Below are positions 23,980 to 33,516 of a stretch of DNA of 64,000 bases, in pieces. The DNA comes from Phenylobacterium sp. Lineage in GTDB: Bacteria > Pseudomonadota > Alphaproteobacteria > Caulobacterales > Caulobacteraceae. The position numbers and the translations under genes are program-made. Every line of letters begins with the position of its first letter. Within the stretch, counting starts at the first letter, position 1. The stretch lies in contig SSMU01000014.1 in NCBI GenBank assembly GCA_004799545.1, positions 1 to 64,000 of the forward strand, written 5' to 3'. Under the pieces are notes generated by a model. That model was given only the letters and a program-made list of their open reading frames with translations. It searched no databases and was not told the DNA's origin.

Positions 23980-25187
23980 TGGCCGGCTCCAGGGGCGGCG
24001 GGCGCGGCCGGCTGCTGCGGCGGGGCCTGGCCCTGGCCCTCCGGTGGGCCTTGCGCCTGCGGCGGCGCGGGCGGCGAGGCCAGCGCGCCCGGGGTGCGCG
24101 GCTTGAACACGTCGGGCGGCAGGATGATCGGGGCGGTCGTGCCCTTGCCGCTCACCACCACCTTGTTGGAGTGGGCCAGCACCCGCTCCATGGTCTCAAG
24201 GTAGAGCCGCTCGCGCGTCACGCCCGGCGCGCGCTTGTATTCACCCAGGATCTGCGAGAACCGCGCGGCCTCGCCGGTGGCGTCGCGCACCGACTGCTCG
24301 CGATAGGCCTGGGCGGCCTGGACGATGGTGGCCGCGTCGCCCTTGGCCTCGTTGACCACCCGGTTGCCGTAGGCGTTGGCCTCGTTGACCGCGGAATCGG
24401 CGTCCTGCTGGGCGTTGCTCACGTCCCGGAAGGCGGCGACCACCTCGGGCGGCGGGCCGGCGGAGCGGATCTGGATGCCGACCACGCTGATCCCGGCGCC
24501 CCAGGAATCCAGGGTCCGCTGCATCAGCTCGACCGTGCGGGTTTCCACCTGGCCGCGGCCGGTGGTCATGATCTGGTCGAGCGGGGTGGTGCCGATCACC
24601 TCGCGCATGGCGCTCTCGGCGACGGCCTTCACGGCCTCCTCCGGATTGCGCGTCGAGAAGACATAGCGGCTGGCGTCGTTGACCCGCCAGGTCACGCTGA
24701 AGGTCAGGTTGATGATGTTCTCGTCGGCCGTGAGCATCAGGCTCTCTTGCGGCGCCTCGGCGTCCGGCGCGCCGCCGATGTCGATGCGGTTCAGGTTGGT
24801 GACCGCCACCTTCTGCACGTTCTCGATGGGGGTCGGCAGGTGGTAGCGCAGACCCGGGCTCTCGGAGCGCGAATAGGCGCCGAAGGTGGTGACCACGGCC
24901 TCTTCGTTCGGCTGCACGACGTAGAAGCCGGAGACCGCCCACAGGCCGAACACCGCGCCGAGGATGGCCACGATCACGCCCGGCCGCGGGCCACGGCCCG
25001 GTCCGCCGAACAGGCCGCTCAGCCGGCGGCGCAGACCCTCGAAGGCGGCGTTCAATTCCGGGGGACCTTCCGGCCGCTGCGGCCCGCGCGGACCGCGGCC
25101 TTGCGGGCGCTGCGGTTTCTCGCGCCGCTCGTCCTCGGGCGGCGGCGATCCCCAGGGTCCGGGATTGGCGTTGTCGTTCCAGGGCAT
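23976..25187 (-). CDS. hflK: HflK, SPFH-domain modulator of FtsH
   Basis: The 403-residue product begins MPWNDNANPGPWGSPPP, the family-typical asparagine/glycine/proline start, which decides for the ATG at 25187 over an open frame reaching further upstream. A basic proline-rich segment (QRPQGRGPRGPQRP) precedes one membrane anchor (VIVAILGAVFGLWAVSGFYVV), then the band-7 domain with NEEAVVTTFGAYSRSESPGLRYHLPTPIE and a long alanine-rich helix. A proline/glutamine-rich tail follows. It is divergent from mrp, with 128 bp between the two starts. Confidence 0.95.
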   Translation of the reverse strand: MPWNDNANPGPWGSPPPEDERREKPQRPQGRGPRGPQRPEGPPELNAAFEGLRRRLSGLFGGPGRGPRPGVIVAILGAVFGLWAVSGFYVVQPNEEAVVTTFGAYSRSESPGLRYHLPTPIENVQKVAVTNLNRIDIGGAPDAEAPQESLMLTADENIINLTFSVTWRVNDASRYVFSTRNPEEAVKAVAESAMREVIGTTPLDQIMTTGRGQVETRTVELMQRTLDSWGAGISVVGIQIRSAGPPPEVVAAFRDVSNAQQDADSAVNEANAYGNRVVNEAKGDAATIVQAAQAYREQSVRDATGEAARFSQILGEYKRAPGVTRERLYLETMERVLAHSNKVVVSGKGTTAPIILPPDVFKPRTPGALASPPAPPQAQGPPEGQGQAPPQQPAAPAAPGAGQ

Positions 25188-25315
25188 CAGGCTGGCCAGG
25201 AAATCAGACGGGACGACGTGGTCAAACGGGACTCCAGGCGCGCGCCATGGCTTGTAAACCGGCGCAACCCGCCGGATATGAGACCCCTTCCGCGGCAAAG
25301 CAAGCCAAAGGCGTC

Positions 25316-26428
25316 ATGAGCGAACCGGCTGTTCCCGATCGCGCCGCCGTCCTGGCCGCGCTCGACCAGGTGAAGGACCCGAAATCCGGCCAGGGGCTGA
25401 GCGCCGCGGGCCTGGTGCGCGGCCTGGTGATCCGCGCCGGACGGGCCGCCTTCATGCTCGAAGTCCCGCCGGAGGAGGTGGAACGCTACCGCCCGGTGCG
25501 CGAGGCCGCCGAGCGCGCTCTCGCGGGGGTGCCGGCCGTGGCCACCGCCCAGGTGGTGCTGACCGCCGAGGCCGCCCCCCAGGCCCCCTACAAGACCGCG
25601 CCGCACACGCCGCGCCGCGCCCGGGTCTCCGAAGACCCCCAGGCCCGGCTGGGCGACATGCCCGAGGCCGAACGCCCGGCCCACGTCGGCAAGGTGATCG
25701 CCATCGCCAGCGGCAAGGGCGGGGTGGGCAAGTCGACGGTGGCGGTGAACCTGGCGGTGGCCCTGGCCGGGCTCGGCCTGCGTGTCGGCCTGCTGGACGC
25801 CGACATCTACGGCCCCTCGGCGCCCCTGATGATGGGCATCACCGACGAACCCTCCTTCGATGCGGAGAAGCGGCTGATCCCGCTCGTCGCCCACGGGGTG
25901 AAGGTGATGTCGATCGGCTTCATCGTCGAGGAAGGCTCCGCCGCCATCTGGCGCGGCCCGATGGCAACCTCGGCGCTCCGGACCATGATGGCCAGCGTCT
26001 GGGGCACGGCGGAGGACCCGCTCGACGTGCTGGTGGTCGACCTGCCGCCTGGCACCGGCGACATCCAGCTCACCCTGGTGCAGCGGATGAAGCTCGATGG
26101 GGTGGTGATCGTCTCCACCCCGCAGGAGATCGCCCTGATCGACGCCCGCAAGGCCGCCGCCATGTTCCGCAAGACCGGCGCGCGGATCCTGGGCGTGGTG
26201 GAGAACATGGCCTTCTTCGCCGACCCGGCCACCGGCCGCCCGATCCCGATCTTCGGCCAAGGCGGCGGGGCGAAGGAGGCCGCCCGGCTCGGCGTGCCCC
26301 TGCTCGCCGAGATCCCCATCGAGGTGGCCCTGCGCGAAGCCGGCGACGCTGGCCGACCGCTGGCCGCGACGGGGCCCGAGAGCGCCGCCGCCAAGGCCTT
26401 CGTTCAGATGGCGAAGGCGCTCAGCTAG
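25316..26428 (+). CDS. Mrp/ApbC-type iron-sulfur cluster carrier ATPase
   Basis: A 370-residue P-loop ATPase that loads Fe-S clusters onto client proteins. It has an N-terminal MIP18/DUF59-like domain (VLAALDQVKDPKSGQGLSAAGLVRGLVI), a deviant Walker A SGKGGVGKST, the DADIYGPSAPLMMG motif and DLPPGTGDIQL. The expected CxxC near the C-terminus, used for cluster binding in many homologues, is absent here (VENMAFFADPATGRPIPIFGQGG), as in a subset of the family. ATG at 25316 follows AAAGG; an open frame extends upstream. The 3' end overlaps the opposite gene by 8 bp. Confidence 0.93.
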   Translation: MSEPAVPDRAAVLAALDQVKDPKSGQGLSAAGLVRGLVIRAGRAAFMLEVPPEEVERYRPVREAAERALAGVPAVATAQVVLTAEAAPQAPYKTAPHTPRRARVSEDPQARLGDMPEAERPAHVGKVIAIASGKGGVGKSTVAVNLAVALAGLGLRVGLLDADIYGPSAPLMMGITDEPSFDAEKRLIPLVAHGVKVMSIGFIVEEGSAAIWRGPMATSALRTMMASVWGTAEDPLDVLVVDLPPGTGDIQLTLVQRMKLDGVVIVSTPQEIALIDARKAAAMFRKTGARILGVVENMAFFADPATGRPIPIFGQGGGAKEAARLGVPLLAEIPIEVALREAGDAGRPLAATGPESAAAKAFVQMAKALS

Positions 26429-27842
26429 CCCGCGCCGCCACGTTCTCGCCGGGACCGCCCAGCACCTCGGTCGCCGCGGCGTAGTCGCGGGCCTCCAGCG
26501 CCTCAAGCGCGGTGCGGATTTCGCTCTGCCGCTTGGCGTCGAGCTTGTAGCCGATCAGGCAGGCCGACCCCACGACGACGAGGATGATCGGGGCGAAGAC
26601 GTAGCACATCGAGAGGCCCCGGATGGCGTCGGGCGTGTTCACTGCGCCCGGTTTCGGATTGAAGTGCACGAAGTCGAGGATCGGATAGATAATCGTCACC
26701 GCCAGCGACGATCCCAGCTTCTGGGTCAGGGTGACGAGGGCGTAGAGCACGCCGGCTCTCTCCCGCCCCGTCTCGAGCCGAAGCTGGTCGGCCACGTCGG
26801 CCACCATCGCGCGGATCAGCACGATGAACGCTGAGCCGCAGAAGCCCACCGAGAACATGCTGACGAAGGTCGGCCAGAACAGGCCGGCCGGGATCAGCAT
26901 CAATATGGTCTGGGTGACCGCGTAGCCGAGGCCAGCAAGTTGCACCGTGCGGTGCTTTCCGAGCGTCTGGGCCACCCTCGCCCACACCGGCGCGCCGATG
27001 ATCCCGGCCCCGCCGTAGGGGATCAGAAGGATGCTTACGAGGCCGAGCTCAAAGCCCTTCGCCTCGTGGAAGAAGAAGAGGTAGATCGGCGCGCTCGCGC
27101 CGGGGCCCAGGATCAGGAACAGATCCGCCAGCACCAGCCGGAACATCGACGGGTTGGTGATGACCGCCAGATAGTCCTTTAGCGTCACACGCTCCTTGTG
27201 CGCGGCGGGCGGAATCGTCTCTCGGGTCGACAGGACCGTGATGAGCACCGCCACGGTGCTGACCACCATGATGATCCAGCCGATGGTCGGGATGCTGTGC
27301 GGGTCGGCCGGCCGGATCTTGTTGTGCGTGAGCAGCGGCAAGGCCGACAGCATCGAGGCCCCGAACACGCCGACGCCGAGCATCCAGCCGAACATCCGCG
27401 AGCGCTCGTTGTAGCTTCCGCTGATCGCCGCGGCCCACGCCGAGTGGCCCAGCACCAGCATCGAATAGGCGACGTAGAGCAGGATGTACCAACCGAAGAG
27501 GTAGGCGACATCCACGCTCTCCGGCGGATTGAACACCTTGTAGACGGCGATCCACAGGACAGGCAGGCCAGCAAGATACCAAGGGCGATAGCGGCCCATC
27601 GGGGTCCGCGTCTTGTCCATCAGCCAACCCAATCCCAGGTCGACGAAGAGGTCGACGAGTCGCAGGAGTCCGATCGTCAGTCCGATGGCGGTGAGGGTGG
27701 TGTGCATCTTCCCCGCGTAGAACGGCGGCAGATAGGTGCTCAGCATCCCGATCATCAGGTAGGCGGGAATGCTTCCGGTGGAGAAGGCGAGCAGGCGCGG
27801 CAAGGGCAGCCGCCCCGCGGGCGCGGCGCTGGTGGAAGTCAC
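26421..27842 (-). CDS. GPH-family sugar:cation symporter (MFS), copy 1
   Basis: A 473-residue transporter with about 12 membrane segments. The signature of the glycoside-pentoside-hexuronide family (MelB-like) is present: LVDLFVDLGLGWLMDKTRTPMGRYRPWYLAG, with the aspartates that bind cation and sugar. GTG at 27842 was chosen because GAGGAG precedes it. It is a paralogue of the transporter at 28402-29832; the same motif order and the tail (VLVVVGSACLIGYKLDAKRQSEIRTALEALEARDYA) recur there. Substrate likely a glycoside, in line with the GH2 enzyme nearby, but this is inference. Confidence 0.88.
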   Translation of the reverse strand: MTSTSAAPAGRLPLPRLLAFSTGSIPAYLMIGMLSTYLPPFYAGKMHTTLTAIGLTIGLLRLVDLFVDLGLGWLMDKTRTPMGRYRPWYLAGLPVLWIAVYKVFNPPESVDVAYLFGWYILLYVAYSMLVLGHSAWAAAISGSYNERSRMFGWMLGVGVFGASMLSALPLLTHNKIRPADPHSIPTIGWIIMVVSTVAVLITVLSTRETIPPAAHKERVTLKDYLAVITNPSMFRLVLADLFLILGPGASAPIYLFFFHEAKGFELGLVSILLIPYGGAGIIGAPVWARVAQTLGKHRTVQLAGLGYAVTQTILMLIPAGLFWPTFVSMFSVGFCGSAFIVLIRAMVADVADQLRLETGRERAGVLYALVTLTQKLGSSLAVTIIYPILDFVHFNPKPGAVNTPDAIRGLSMCYVFAPIILVVVGSACLIGYKLDAKRQSEIRTALEALEARDYAAATEVLGGPGENVAARAS

Positions 27843-27938
27843 GGGCGTCTCCTCAAAATCAATGGTCGCCCTCTGGTGGGGCGCTAATCCGGGAAACAGA
27901 AACCCTGGGAAACGGCCGCGCAAGGCCTTTCCGCTGCG

Positions 27939-28382
27939 TCAGATGCTCGATCCGGGATCGGCGTCCCAGTGCTCGACGATCTTGCCGCCCTCGACGCGGA
28001 ACATGTCGAATTGCAGCAGGACCTCGTGCTTGCCGTCCGGATGCGTGCCGCTCTGGCGGTTGAAGAGGATGACGATGTCGTTTTCGCCGACGATGCGGAG
28101 GATCTCGCGCTTGTAGTCCGGCGGCGTCTGCCGGGCGAAATTCCGACGGAACTCGTCCATGAAGGGCTTGAGGCCCGAGGGGATGCCCGCGCTGTGCTGG
28201 ATATAGCCGGGCGCGACGAAGCGGGGCGCCGCGTCCACGTTGCGGCCGATGAACACCGCCTCGTAGAAGTCGCGGACGATCGCCTTGTTGCGGGCGGTGA
28301 GCGCCTCGTCGGCCCGGGCGGCGGGCGCGACGGAGACCAGCGCCAGGGCGAAAAGCACAGACCGGACCGCACGCGTCATCAT
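27939..28382 (-). CDS. Secreted SnoaL-like protein
   Basis: A 147-residue NTF2-fold protein with a signal peptide (MMTRAVRSVLFALALVSVAPAARA). The domain reads NKAIVRDFYEAVFIGRNVDAAPRFVAPGYIQHSAGIPSGLKPFMDEF, with the YIQHxxxxxxG motif found in SnoaL-like esterase/cyclase relatives, and ends FDMFRVEGGKIVEHWDADPG. Members of this subgroup are commonly periplasmic and uncharacterised. GGAG stands ahead of the tandem ATG ATG. It is placed between two paralogous symporters on the same strand, so it may be part of their operon. Confidence 0.8.
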   Translation of the reverse strand: MMTRAVRSVLFALALVSVAPAARADEALTARNKAIVRDFYEAVFIGRNVDAAPRFVAPGYIQHSAGIPSGLKPFMDEFRRNFARQTPPDYKREILRIVGENDIVILFNRQSGTHPDGKHEVLLQFDMFRVEGGKIVEHWDADPGSSI

Positions 28383-28401
28383 GGCAGTTGCTCCTGTGCT
28401 C

Positions 28402-29832
28402 TCAGGGATTGGGCCGGGCCACCACGCTCTCGACCGCGCCGCCGGTGGTCGCCTGGGTGATCGGCGATTCCGCATAGACCGCGTCGCGCTCGTCCAGTTG
28501 GCGGCGGATGTCGGCGTGCTTGTCGGCCGAGAGCTTGTAGCCGAGGAAGCTGGCGCCCCCGAGCATGACGAAGAAGATCGGGCCGATGATGAAGGTCAGC
28601 TCCAGGCCGTGGACCTGGGCGGCGCCGTTCAGCGCGTGCGCCTTGACGCTGTAGCCCTGGACGCCGAGCAGCCAGAAGCTGACGAAGATCGCCAGCGCGC
28701 CGGCCGCCTTGGTGGTGGCGCTGGTCACCGCATAGAGCAGGGCCATCAGGTCGCGGCCGCCTTCCAGCCGCAGCTCGTCGCCCACGTCGGCGGTGATGGC
28801 GCGGACCATGACCACAAAGCCGGTGGCGAGCGCGCCCAGGCAGAACATCGGGATCGCCGCGGGCAGGGGTTGGCCCTTGGGCAGGAACGGGATGACGATC
28901 AGCATGATCGAGTAGAGGCTGGTCGAGACGATCAACGCCCGGTGCTTGCTGATCCGGTTGGCCAGCCAGGCGGCGGCCGGCCCGCCGGCCAGCCCGGCCA
29001 GCACATAGAGCGCCAGCAGCAGGCTCGCCGCCGTCAGGCTGACCTGCCGCGAGTCCCGCCAGTAGAAGAGGTAGAGCGCCGCCATCCAGCCTGGCCCCAT
29101 GGTGACGCAGAAGTCGGCGGCCAGGATGCGCAGCACGTTGCCGCGCGACAGCAGGGCGACGTAGTCCCCGGGCCGGAAACGGTGGCCGGGCGGCGGCGCC
29201 ACGATCCGCTCCGGCGTGCGGGTGACCGCGATCAGCACGGCCAGCGGCGCCAGGACCAGCAGGAACCAGCCGACGGCGCGCATGCCCTGCAGCTCGGTGT
29301 GCTGGGTCTTCTCGGCGATCGAGGGGATCAGCAGGCAGGTGACCGTGCCGATGACGCCCAGCGCCAGCATGGCGCCGAACAGGCGGGAGCGTTCGGTGTA
29401 GCTGGTGGCCAGCGTCGAGGCCCAGGCGTTGCCGGCCACCAGCAGGATCGACATGCCGAGGTAGACCACCAGCAGCCAGACGACCAGGTAGCCTTCCGAG
29501 ATTCCCGGCGGCGCCTGGTAGAGCATGTAGAGGGCCAGCATCAGGATCGGGGCGCCGGCGATCATCCACGGCCGGTAGCGGCCGATCGGCGTCTTGGTGC
29601 GGTCCATGAACAGGCCCAGCGCCGGGTCCACCGGGATGTCGATCAGGCGGACCACGCCGAACGCCGCGCCGGCCGCGAGGCCTAGGCCCAGCTGAGTGGC
29701 GAAGAAGGCCGGCAGCTGCACGGCCACCGAAAGCTGCAGGGCCGCGAACGGCATGTAGCAGCAGGCGAAGGCGAGGGCCGAGGGCAGCGACAGGCGGCCG
29801 GCGACGGGCGCCGCGGCTGGGGATTTGGACAA
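28402..29832 (-). CDS. GPH-family sugar:cation symporter (MFS), copy 2
   Basis: A 476-residue 12-helix transporter with the GPH signature RLIDIPVDPALGLFMDRTKTPIGRYRPWMIAG. The TTG at 29832 is the start (MSKSPAAAP), with AGGAG six bases before it. It is the first gene of the minus-strand run 29832-26421 that includes the secreted SnoaL protein and the paralogous symporter, with 19 and 96 bp gaps. The two transporters are clearly homologous along their whole length yet well diverged, so the duplication is not recent. Confidence 0.88.
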   Translation of the reverse strand: MSKSPAAAPVAGRLSLPSALAFACCYMPFAALQLSVAVQLPAFFATQLGLGLAAGAAFGVVRLIDIPVDPALGLFMDRTKTPIGRYRPWMIAGAPILMLALYMLYQAPPGISEGYLVVWLLVVYLGMSILLVAGNAWASTLATSYTERSRLFGAMLALGVIGTVTCLLIPSIAEKTQHTELQGMRAVGWFLLVLAPLAVLIAVTRTPERIVAPPPGHRFRPGDYVALLSRGNVLRILAADFCVTMGPGWMAALYLFYWRDSRQVSLTAASLLLALYVLAGLAGGPAAAWLANRISKHRALIVSTSLYSIMLIVIPFLPKGQPLPAAIPMFCLGALATGFVVMVRAITADVGDELRLEGGRDLMALLYAVTSATTKAAGALAIFVSFWLLGVQGYSVKAHALNGAAQVHGLELTFIIGPIFFVMLGGASFLGYKLSADKHADIRRQLDERDAVYAESPITQATTGGAVESVVARPNP

Positions 29833-29995
29833 GGACGTCTCCTGCGCTGCCGCGCCTCTGCGGGCCCGGTCAGCCCCAGGTTACGCGCACCCTCTCCGCC
29901 TCAGGCAAGTGGATTCGGCGTAATGCTGCTCACCGAAACAGCAACGGGCGACCCTAGGGCCGCCCGCGCAAGCTTCACAGTAAGTGCAGGGTGGC

Positions 29996-30901
29996 CTAGC
30001 CGCCCTGCATCTTGCGGAAGAACTTCTGGGTCTGCTCGCCGCCGGCGACATAGGCCTTCTGGCCCTCCGGATCGATGATCTTCGCCCAGTTGTCGCGGAC
30101 CTCCTCCACGGAGAGGCCGCCCTCGCCGAGGTAGACGCCCTCGGTCTCCACGATGCGGGCGCAGGCGAAGGCGCCGGCTCCGGCGGTGAGGATGGTCCCG
30201 GTGGGGGCCTCGTCCGAGCAGAGGAAGACCACGCCCGGCGTCACGAATTCCGGCTTCAGCCGCTCGAGAACTTCCGGGGGCATCAGGTTCTCGGTCATCC
30301 GCGTGGCGGCGACCGGCGAGATGGCGTTGACGTGGATGTTGTTCTTCTGGCCCTCGAGCTTCAGCGTGTTCATGAAGCCGACGATGCCGAGCTTAGCCGC
30401 GCCATAGTTCGACTGGCCGAAGTTGCCGTAGAGGCCCGAGGACGAGGTGGTGACGACGATCCGGCCGTAGTTCTGCTCGCGCATGATCTCCCAGACCGCC
30501 TTGGCCGGCTTCACCGTGCCCAGCAGGTGGACGCCCAGCACGAACTCGAAGTCGGCGATCTCCATCTTGGCGAAGGTCTTGTCGCGGAGCACGCCGGCGT
30601 TGGCGACCAGGATGTCGATCCGGCCCCAGGCGTCCATGGCGTCCTTGACCATCCGGGCGACGCCCGCGTCGTCGGTGACCGACGAGCCGTTGGCCAGCGC
30701 CTCGCCGCCGGCCGCCTTGATTTCGTCGACCACCTTGTGGCTGGCCTCGGAGCCGCCGCCGGAGCCGTCGACCGAGCCGCCCAGATCGTTGACCACGACC
30801 TTGGCGCCGCGCCGGGCGAGCTCGAGGGCGTGCTGGCGGCCGAGGCCCCCGCCCGCGCCGGTGACGATGGCCACTTTGCCGTCGAAGCGGATGTCCGCCA
30901 T
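29996..30901 (-). CDS. Short-chain dehydrogenase, (3R)-hydroxyacyl-CoA dehydrogenase-like
   Basis: A 301-residue SDR. The cofactor motif VAIVTGAGGGLGRQHALELARRGAKVVVNDLGGS and the aspartate after the second strand (NDLGG) indicate NAD(H) use; NAG is seen in LVANAGVLRDKTF; the catalytic Ser-Tyr-Lys are in TSSSGLYGNFGQSNYGAAKLG. The order and the extended C-terminus (YLGEGGLSVEEVRDNWAKIID) match the dehydrogenase domain of multifunctional enzyme type 2 (MaoC partner), which acts in fatty-acid or sterol side-chain beta-oxidation. The substrate is inferred from family resemblance only. Confidence 0.88.
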   Translation of the reverse strand: MADIRFDGKVAIVTGAGGGLGRQHALELARRGAKVVVNDLGGSVDGSGGGSEASHKVVDEIKAAGGEALANGSSVTDDAGVARMVKDAMDAWGRIDILVANAGVLRDKTFAKMEIADFEFVLGVHLLGTVKPAKAVWEIMREQNYGRIVVTTSSSGLYGNFGQSNYGAAKLGIVGFMNTLKLEGQKNNIHVNAISPVAATRMTENLMPPEVLERLKPEFVTPGVVFLCSDEAPTGTILTAGAGAFACARIVETEGVYLGEGGLSVEEVRDNWAKIIDPEGQKAYVAGGEQTQKFFRKMQGG

Positions 30902-31039
30902 TTGGATCCCCTGTGCTGACGCTATTGCGATGCGGCGGGCGTTGTGCGGCGCGGCATGAAGGACGTCAACTCCCCTGCCTTGGGCGCTCCGGCTTATCGG
31001 GCTAGCCTTCGCCGGGCTGAGGCTTCCGGGGTGGGCGAC

Positions 31040-33502
31040 ATGAGACGGCGCAGGTTCCTTCAAGGCGCGGGTGTGTTGGCGGGCGCCGCCATCGCGCAAC
31101 CGTCTGCCGGCCTCACCCTTCCGGCTCCGCCGCAGCCGGCGGCGCCGCGGCCGCAGGGGCCGGGCGAGCGGCTCTCGCTGGACCTCGGCTGGCGCTTCCA
31201 TCGCGGCGAGGTCGCCGCGCCCCCGCCGCACACCGGCAACCAGACCTACGCCTGGACCAAGGCCGGCGCGGCCGCCGGCGCGGCGGGCGCCTACTTCGAC
31301 GACCGCGACTGGCGGCTCGTCGACCTGCCGCACGACTTCGTGGTCGAAGGCCCCTTCGAGGAAACCGCCAACGTGGCGCAGGGCTACCGGCCCAAGGGCG
31401 TGGCCTGGTACCGCCGCAGCTTCCACCTGGAGGCCGCCGACCAGGGCAAGCACCTGGAGGTCCAGCTCGACGGGATCGCCACCACCGCCACCGTCTGGTT
31501 CAACGGCAACGTCGTGGCGCACAACTTCAGCGGCTATTCGTCGAGCTACATCGACGTCACCGCCCTCGCCCGCTACGGCGACCAGCCGAACGTGCTCGCC
31601 GTCCGGGTCGATTCCGACACGTTGCAGGGCTGGTGGTACGAGGGCGGCGGCCTCTATCGCCACACCTGGCTGGTGAAGCGCGCGCCGGTGCATATCGCGA
31701 GCGACGGGGTCTACGCCCATCCGCGGCTGGCGGCGGACGACCGCTGGCAGGTCCCGGTCGAGGTCACGGTCCGCAACATCGGCGAGCCTCCCGCCGAGGC
31801 CGAGGTCACGGCGGTGCTCATCGATCCGGAGGGCCGGCCGGTGGCGCAGGGCCGCACCCGGCTCACGGTCGCGGGCCTTGACCAGGGGCTCGCCAAGATC
31901 CCGCTGCAGCTCGATGCGCCGCGGCGCTGGTCGATCGAGACCCCGACACTCTACAGCGTGCGCACCGAGGTCGCGGTGGCCGGGGCCGTGCAGGATGCGG
32001 CGGTGACGGTCTGCGGCTTCCGCACCCAGCGCTTCGATCCGGACCGCGGCTTCTTCCTCAACGACAGGCCGGTGAAGATCCAGGGCGTCTGCATCCACCA
32101 GGACCACGCGGGCCTGGGCGTGGCCTTGCCGGACTCGATCATCGACTACCGGCTGCGGCGCCTAAAGGCGTTCGGCTGCAACGCCATCCGATCCTCGCAC
32201 AATGCGCCCACCCGCGAGCTGCTCGACGCGGCCGACCGTCTGGGCTTCCTGATCATGGACGAGAACCGGCTGTTCGATGTCAGCCCCGACTACCTGCGGA
32301 TGCTGGAGTGGATGGTGCGGCGCGACCGCAACCACCCGAGCGTCATCCTCTGGTCGGTGTTCAACGAAGAGCCGCTGCAGGGCAGCCCGCAGGGCTATGA
32401 GATGGTGCGCCGCATGGCCCATGCGGTGAAGCGGCTGGACGATACGCGGCCGGTCACGGCGGCCATGAATGGCGGCATGTTCGCAGCGGTGAACGTCTCC
32501 CAGGCGGTCGATGTGGTCGGCTTCAACTACCAGATCGAGGCCTACGACAGGTTCCACGCGGCGAACCCCACCAAGCCGATCACCAGCTCGGAGGACACCT
32601 CCGCGGTGATGACTCGCGGCGAGTACGCCAGCGACCGGGCGGTGCGGCACGTGCTCACCTCCTATGACGATGAGGCCCAGCCCTGGGGCGCGACCCACCG
32701 ACGGGCCTGGAAGGCGATCGCCACCCGGCCGTTCGTGGCCGGCGCCTTCGTCTGGACCGGCTTCGACTACCGCGGCGAACCGCAGCCCTTCGAATGGCCA
32801 ACGGCCTCGTCCTCCTTCGGGATCATGGACCTCTGCGGTTTCCCGAAGGCCGCGTTCTTCATCCATGAGGCGCAGTGGGTGAAGGACCGGCCGGTGCTTC
32901 GCCTGATCCCGCATTGGACCTGGCCGGGCCGCGAGGGCCAGCCGATCCGGGTCATGGCCATGGCCAACACCGAGACCGTCGCCCTCTATCTGAACGGCCG
33001 CCTGGTGGCTGAACAGAAGGTCGATCCGTTCGAAATGAACCAGTGGCAGGTCCCCTACGCGCCGGGCCGGCTGGAGGCTGTCGGTTCGTCCAGGGGAAAG
33101 GTCGTCGTCCGGGCGGTGGTGGAGACGACGGGCGCGCCCGTGGCGCTGCGCCTGACGGCGGATCGGAGCGTGCTGGCCGGCGATGGCCGCGACGCGGCCC
33201 CGGTGATGGTGGAGGCGCTCGACGCCCGCGGCCGGCCGGTCCCCACCGCCAACCTGCCGGTCAGCTTCGAGATCGCCGGCGGGCGGATCATCGGTCTCGG
33301 CAACGGCGACGCCAACAGCCACGAGCCGGAGAAGGGCGCCGCACGGAGCCTCTACAACGGCCTGGCCCAGGTCATCGTGCAGACCGAGGCCGCAAGCTCG
33401 GGCGCGCTCACGCTCAGGGCCAGCGCCGCCGGCCTGAAGCCCGCCATCGCGCGCCTCGAGGTCCGCCCCGATCCGGGCCCGCCGGTCGCGCCGGCGCGCT
33501 AG
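31040..33502 (+). CDS. Tat-exported glycoside hydrolase family 2 enzyme (beta-galactosidase-like)
   Basis: An 820-residue GH2 enzyme. The start at 31040 gives a twin-arginine signal (MRRRRFLQGAGVLAGAAIA). Domains in order: sugar-binding jelly roll (LSLDLGWRFHRGE to about 240), immunoglobulin-like (to about 340), TIM barrel from FDPDRGFFLNDRPVKIQGVCIHQDHAGLG, then C-terminal DUF4982-like and GH2 C5-type Ig domains. In the barrel the acid/base is Glu443 in WSVFNEEPLQ and the nucleophile probably Glu518 in KPITSSEDTS; WTGFDYRGEPQPFEWP is the usual active-site loop. Substrate likely a beta-galactoside or related plant glycoside. Symporters and SDR lie on the other strand just upstream. Confidence 0.92.
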   Translation: MRRRRFLQGAGVLAGAAIAQPSAGLTLPAPPQPAAPRPQGPGERLSLDLGWRFHRGEVAAPPPHTGNQTYAWTKAGAAAGAAGAYFDDRDWRLVDLPHDFVVEGPFEETANVAQGYRPKGVAWYRRSFHLEAADQGKHLEVQLDGIATTATVWFNGNVVAHNFSGYSSSYIDVTALARYGDQPNVLAVRVDSDTLQGWWYEGGGLYRHTWLVKRAPVHIASDGVYAHPRLAADDRWQVPVEVTVRNIGEPPAEAEVTAVLIDPEGRPVAQGRTRLTVAGLDQGLAKIPLQLDAPRRWSIETPTLYSVRTEVAVAGAVQDAAVTVCGFRTQRFDPDRGFFLNDRPVKIQGVCIHQDHAGLGVALPDSIIDYRLRRLKAFGCNAIRSSHNAPTRELLDAADRLGFLIMDENRLFDVSPDYLRMLEWMVRRDRNHPSVILWSVFNEEPLQGSPQGYEMVRRMAHAVKRLDDTRPVTAAMNGGMFAAVNVSQAVDVVGFNYQIEAYDRFHAANPTKPITSSEDTSAVMTRGEYASDRAVRHVLTSYDDEAQPWGATHRRAWKAIATRPFVAGAFVWTGFDYRGEPQPFEWPTASSSFGIMDLCGFPKAAFFIHEAQWVKDRPVLRLIPHWTWPGREGQPIRVMAMANTETVALYLNGRLVAEQKVDPFEMNQWQVPYAPGRLEAVGSSRGKVVVRAVVETTGAPVALRLTADRSVLAGDGRDAAPVMVEALDARGRPVPTANLPVSFEIAGGRIIGLGNGDANSHEPEKGAARSLYNGLAQVIVQTEAASSGALTLRASAAGLKPAIARLEVRPDPGPPVAPAR

Positions 33503-33516
33503 CTGTCAAGCCGGGT

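Noticed and set aside
30902..32107. A 402-codon upstream extension of the SDR frame, antisense to the GH2 gene
   Set aside because: The SDR family starts at MADIRFDGKVAIVTG (30901). The extension is shadow sequence of the GH2 coding region.
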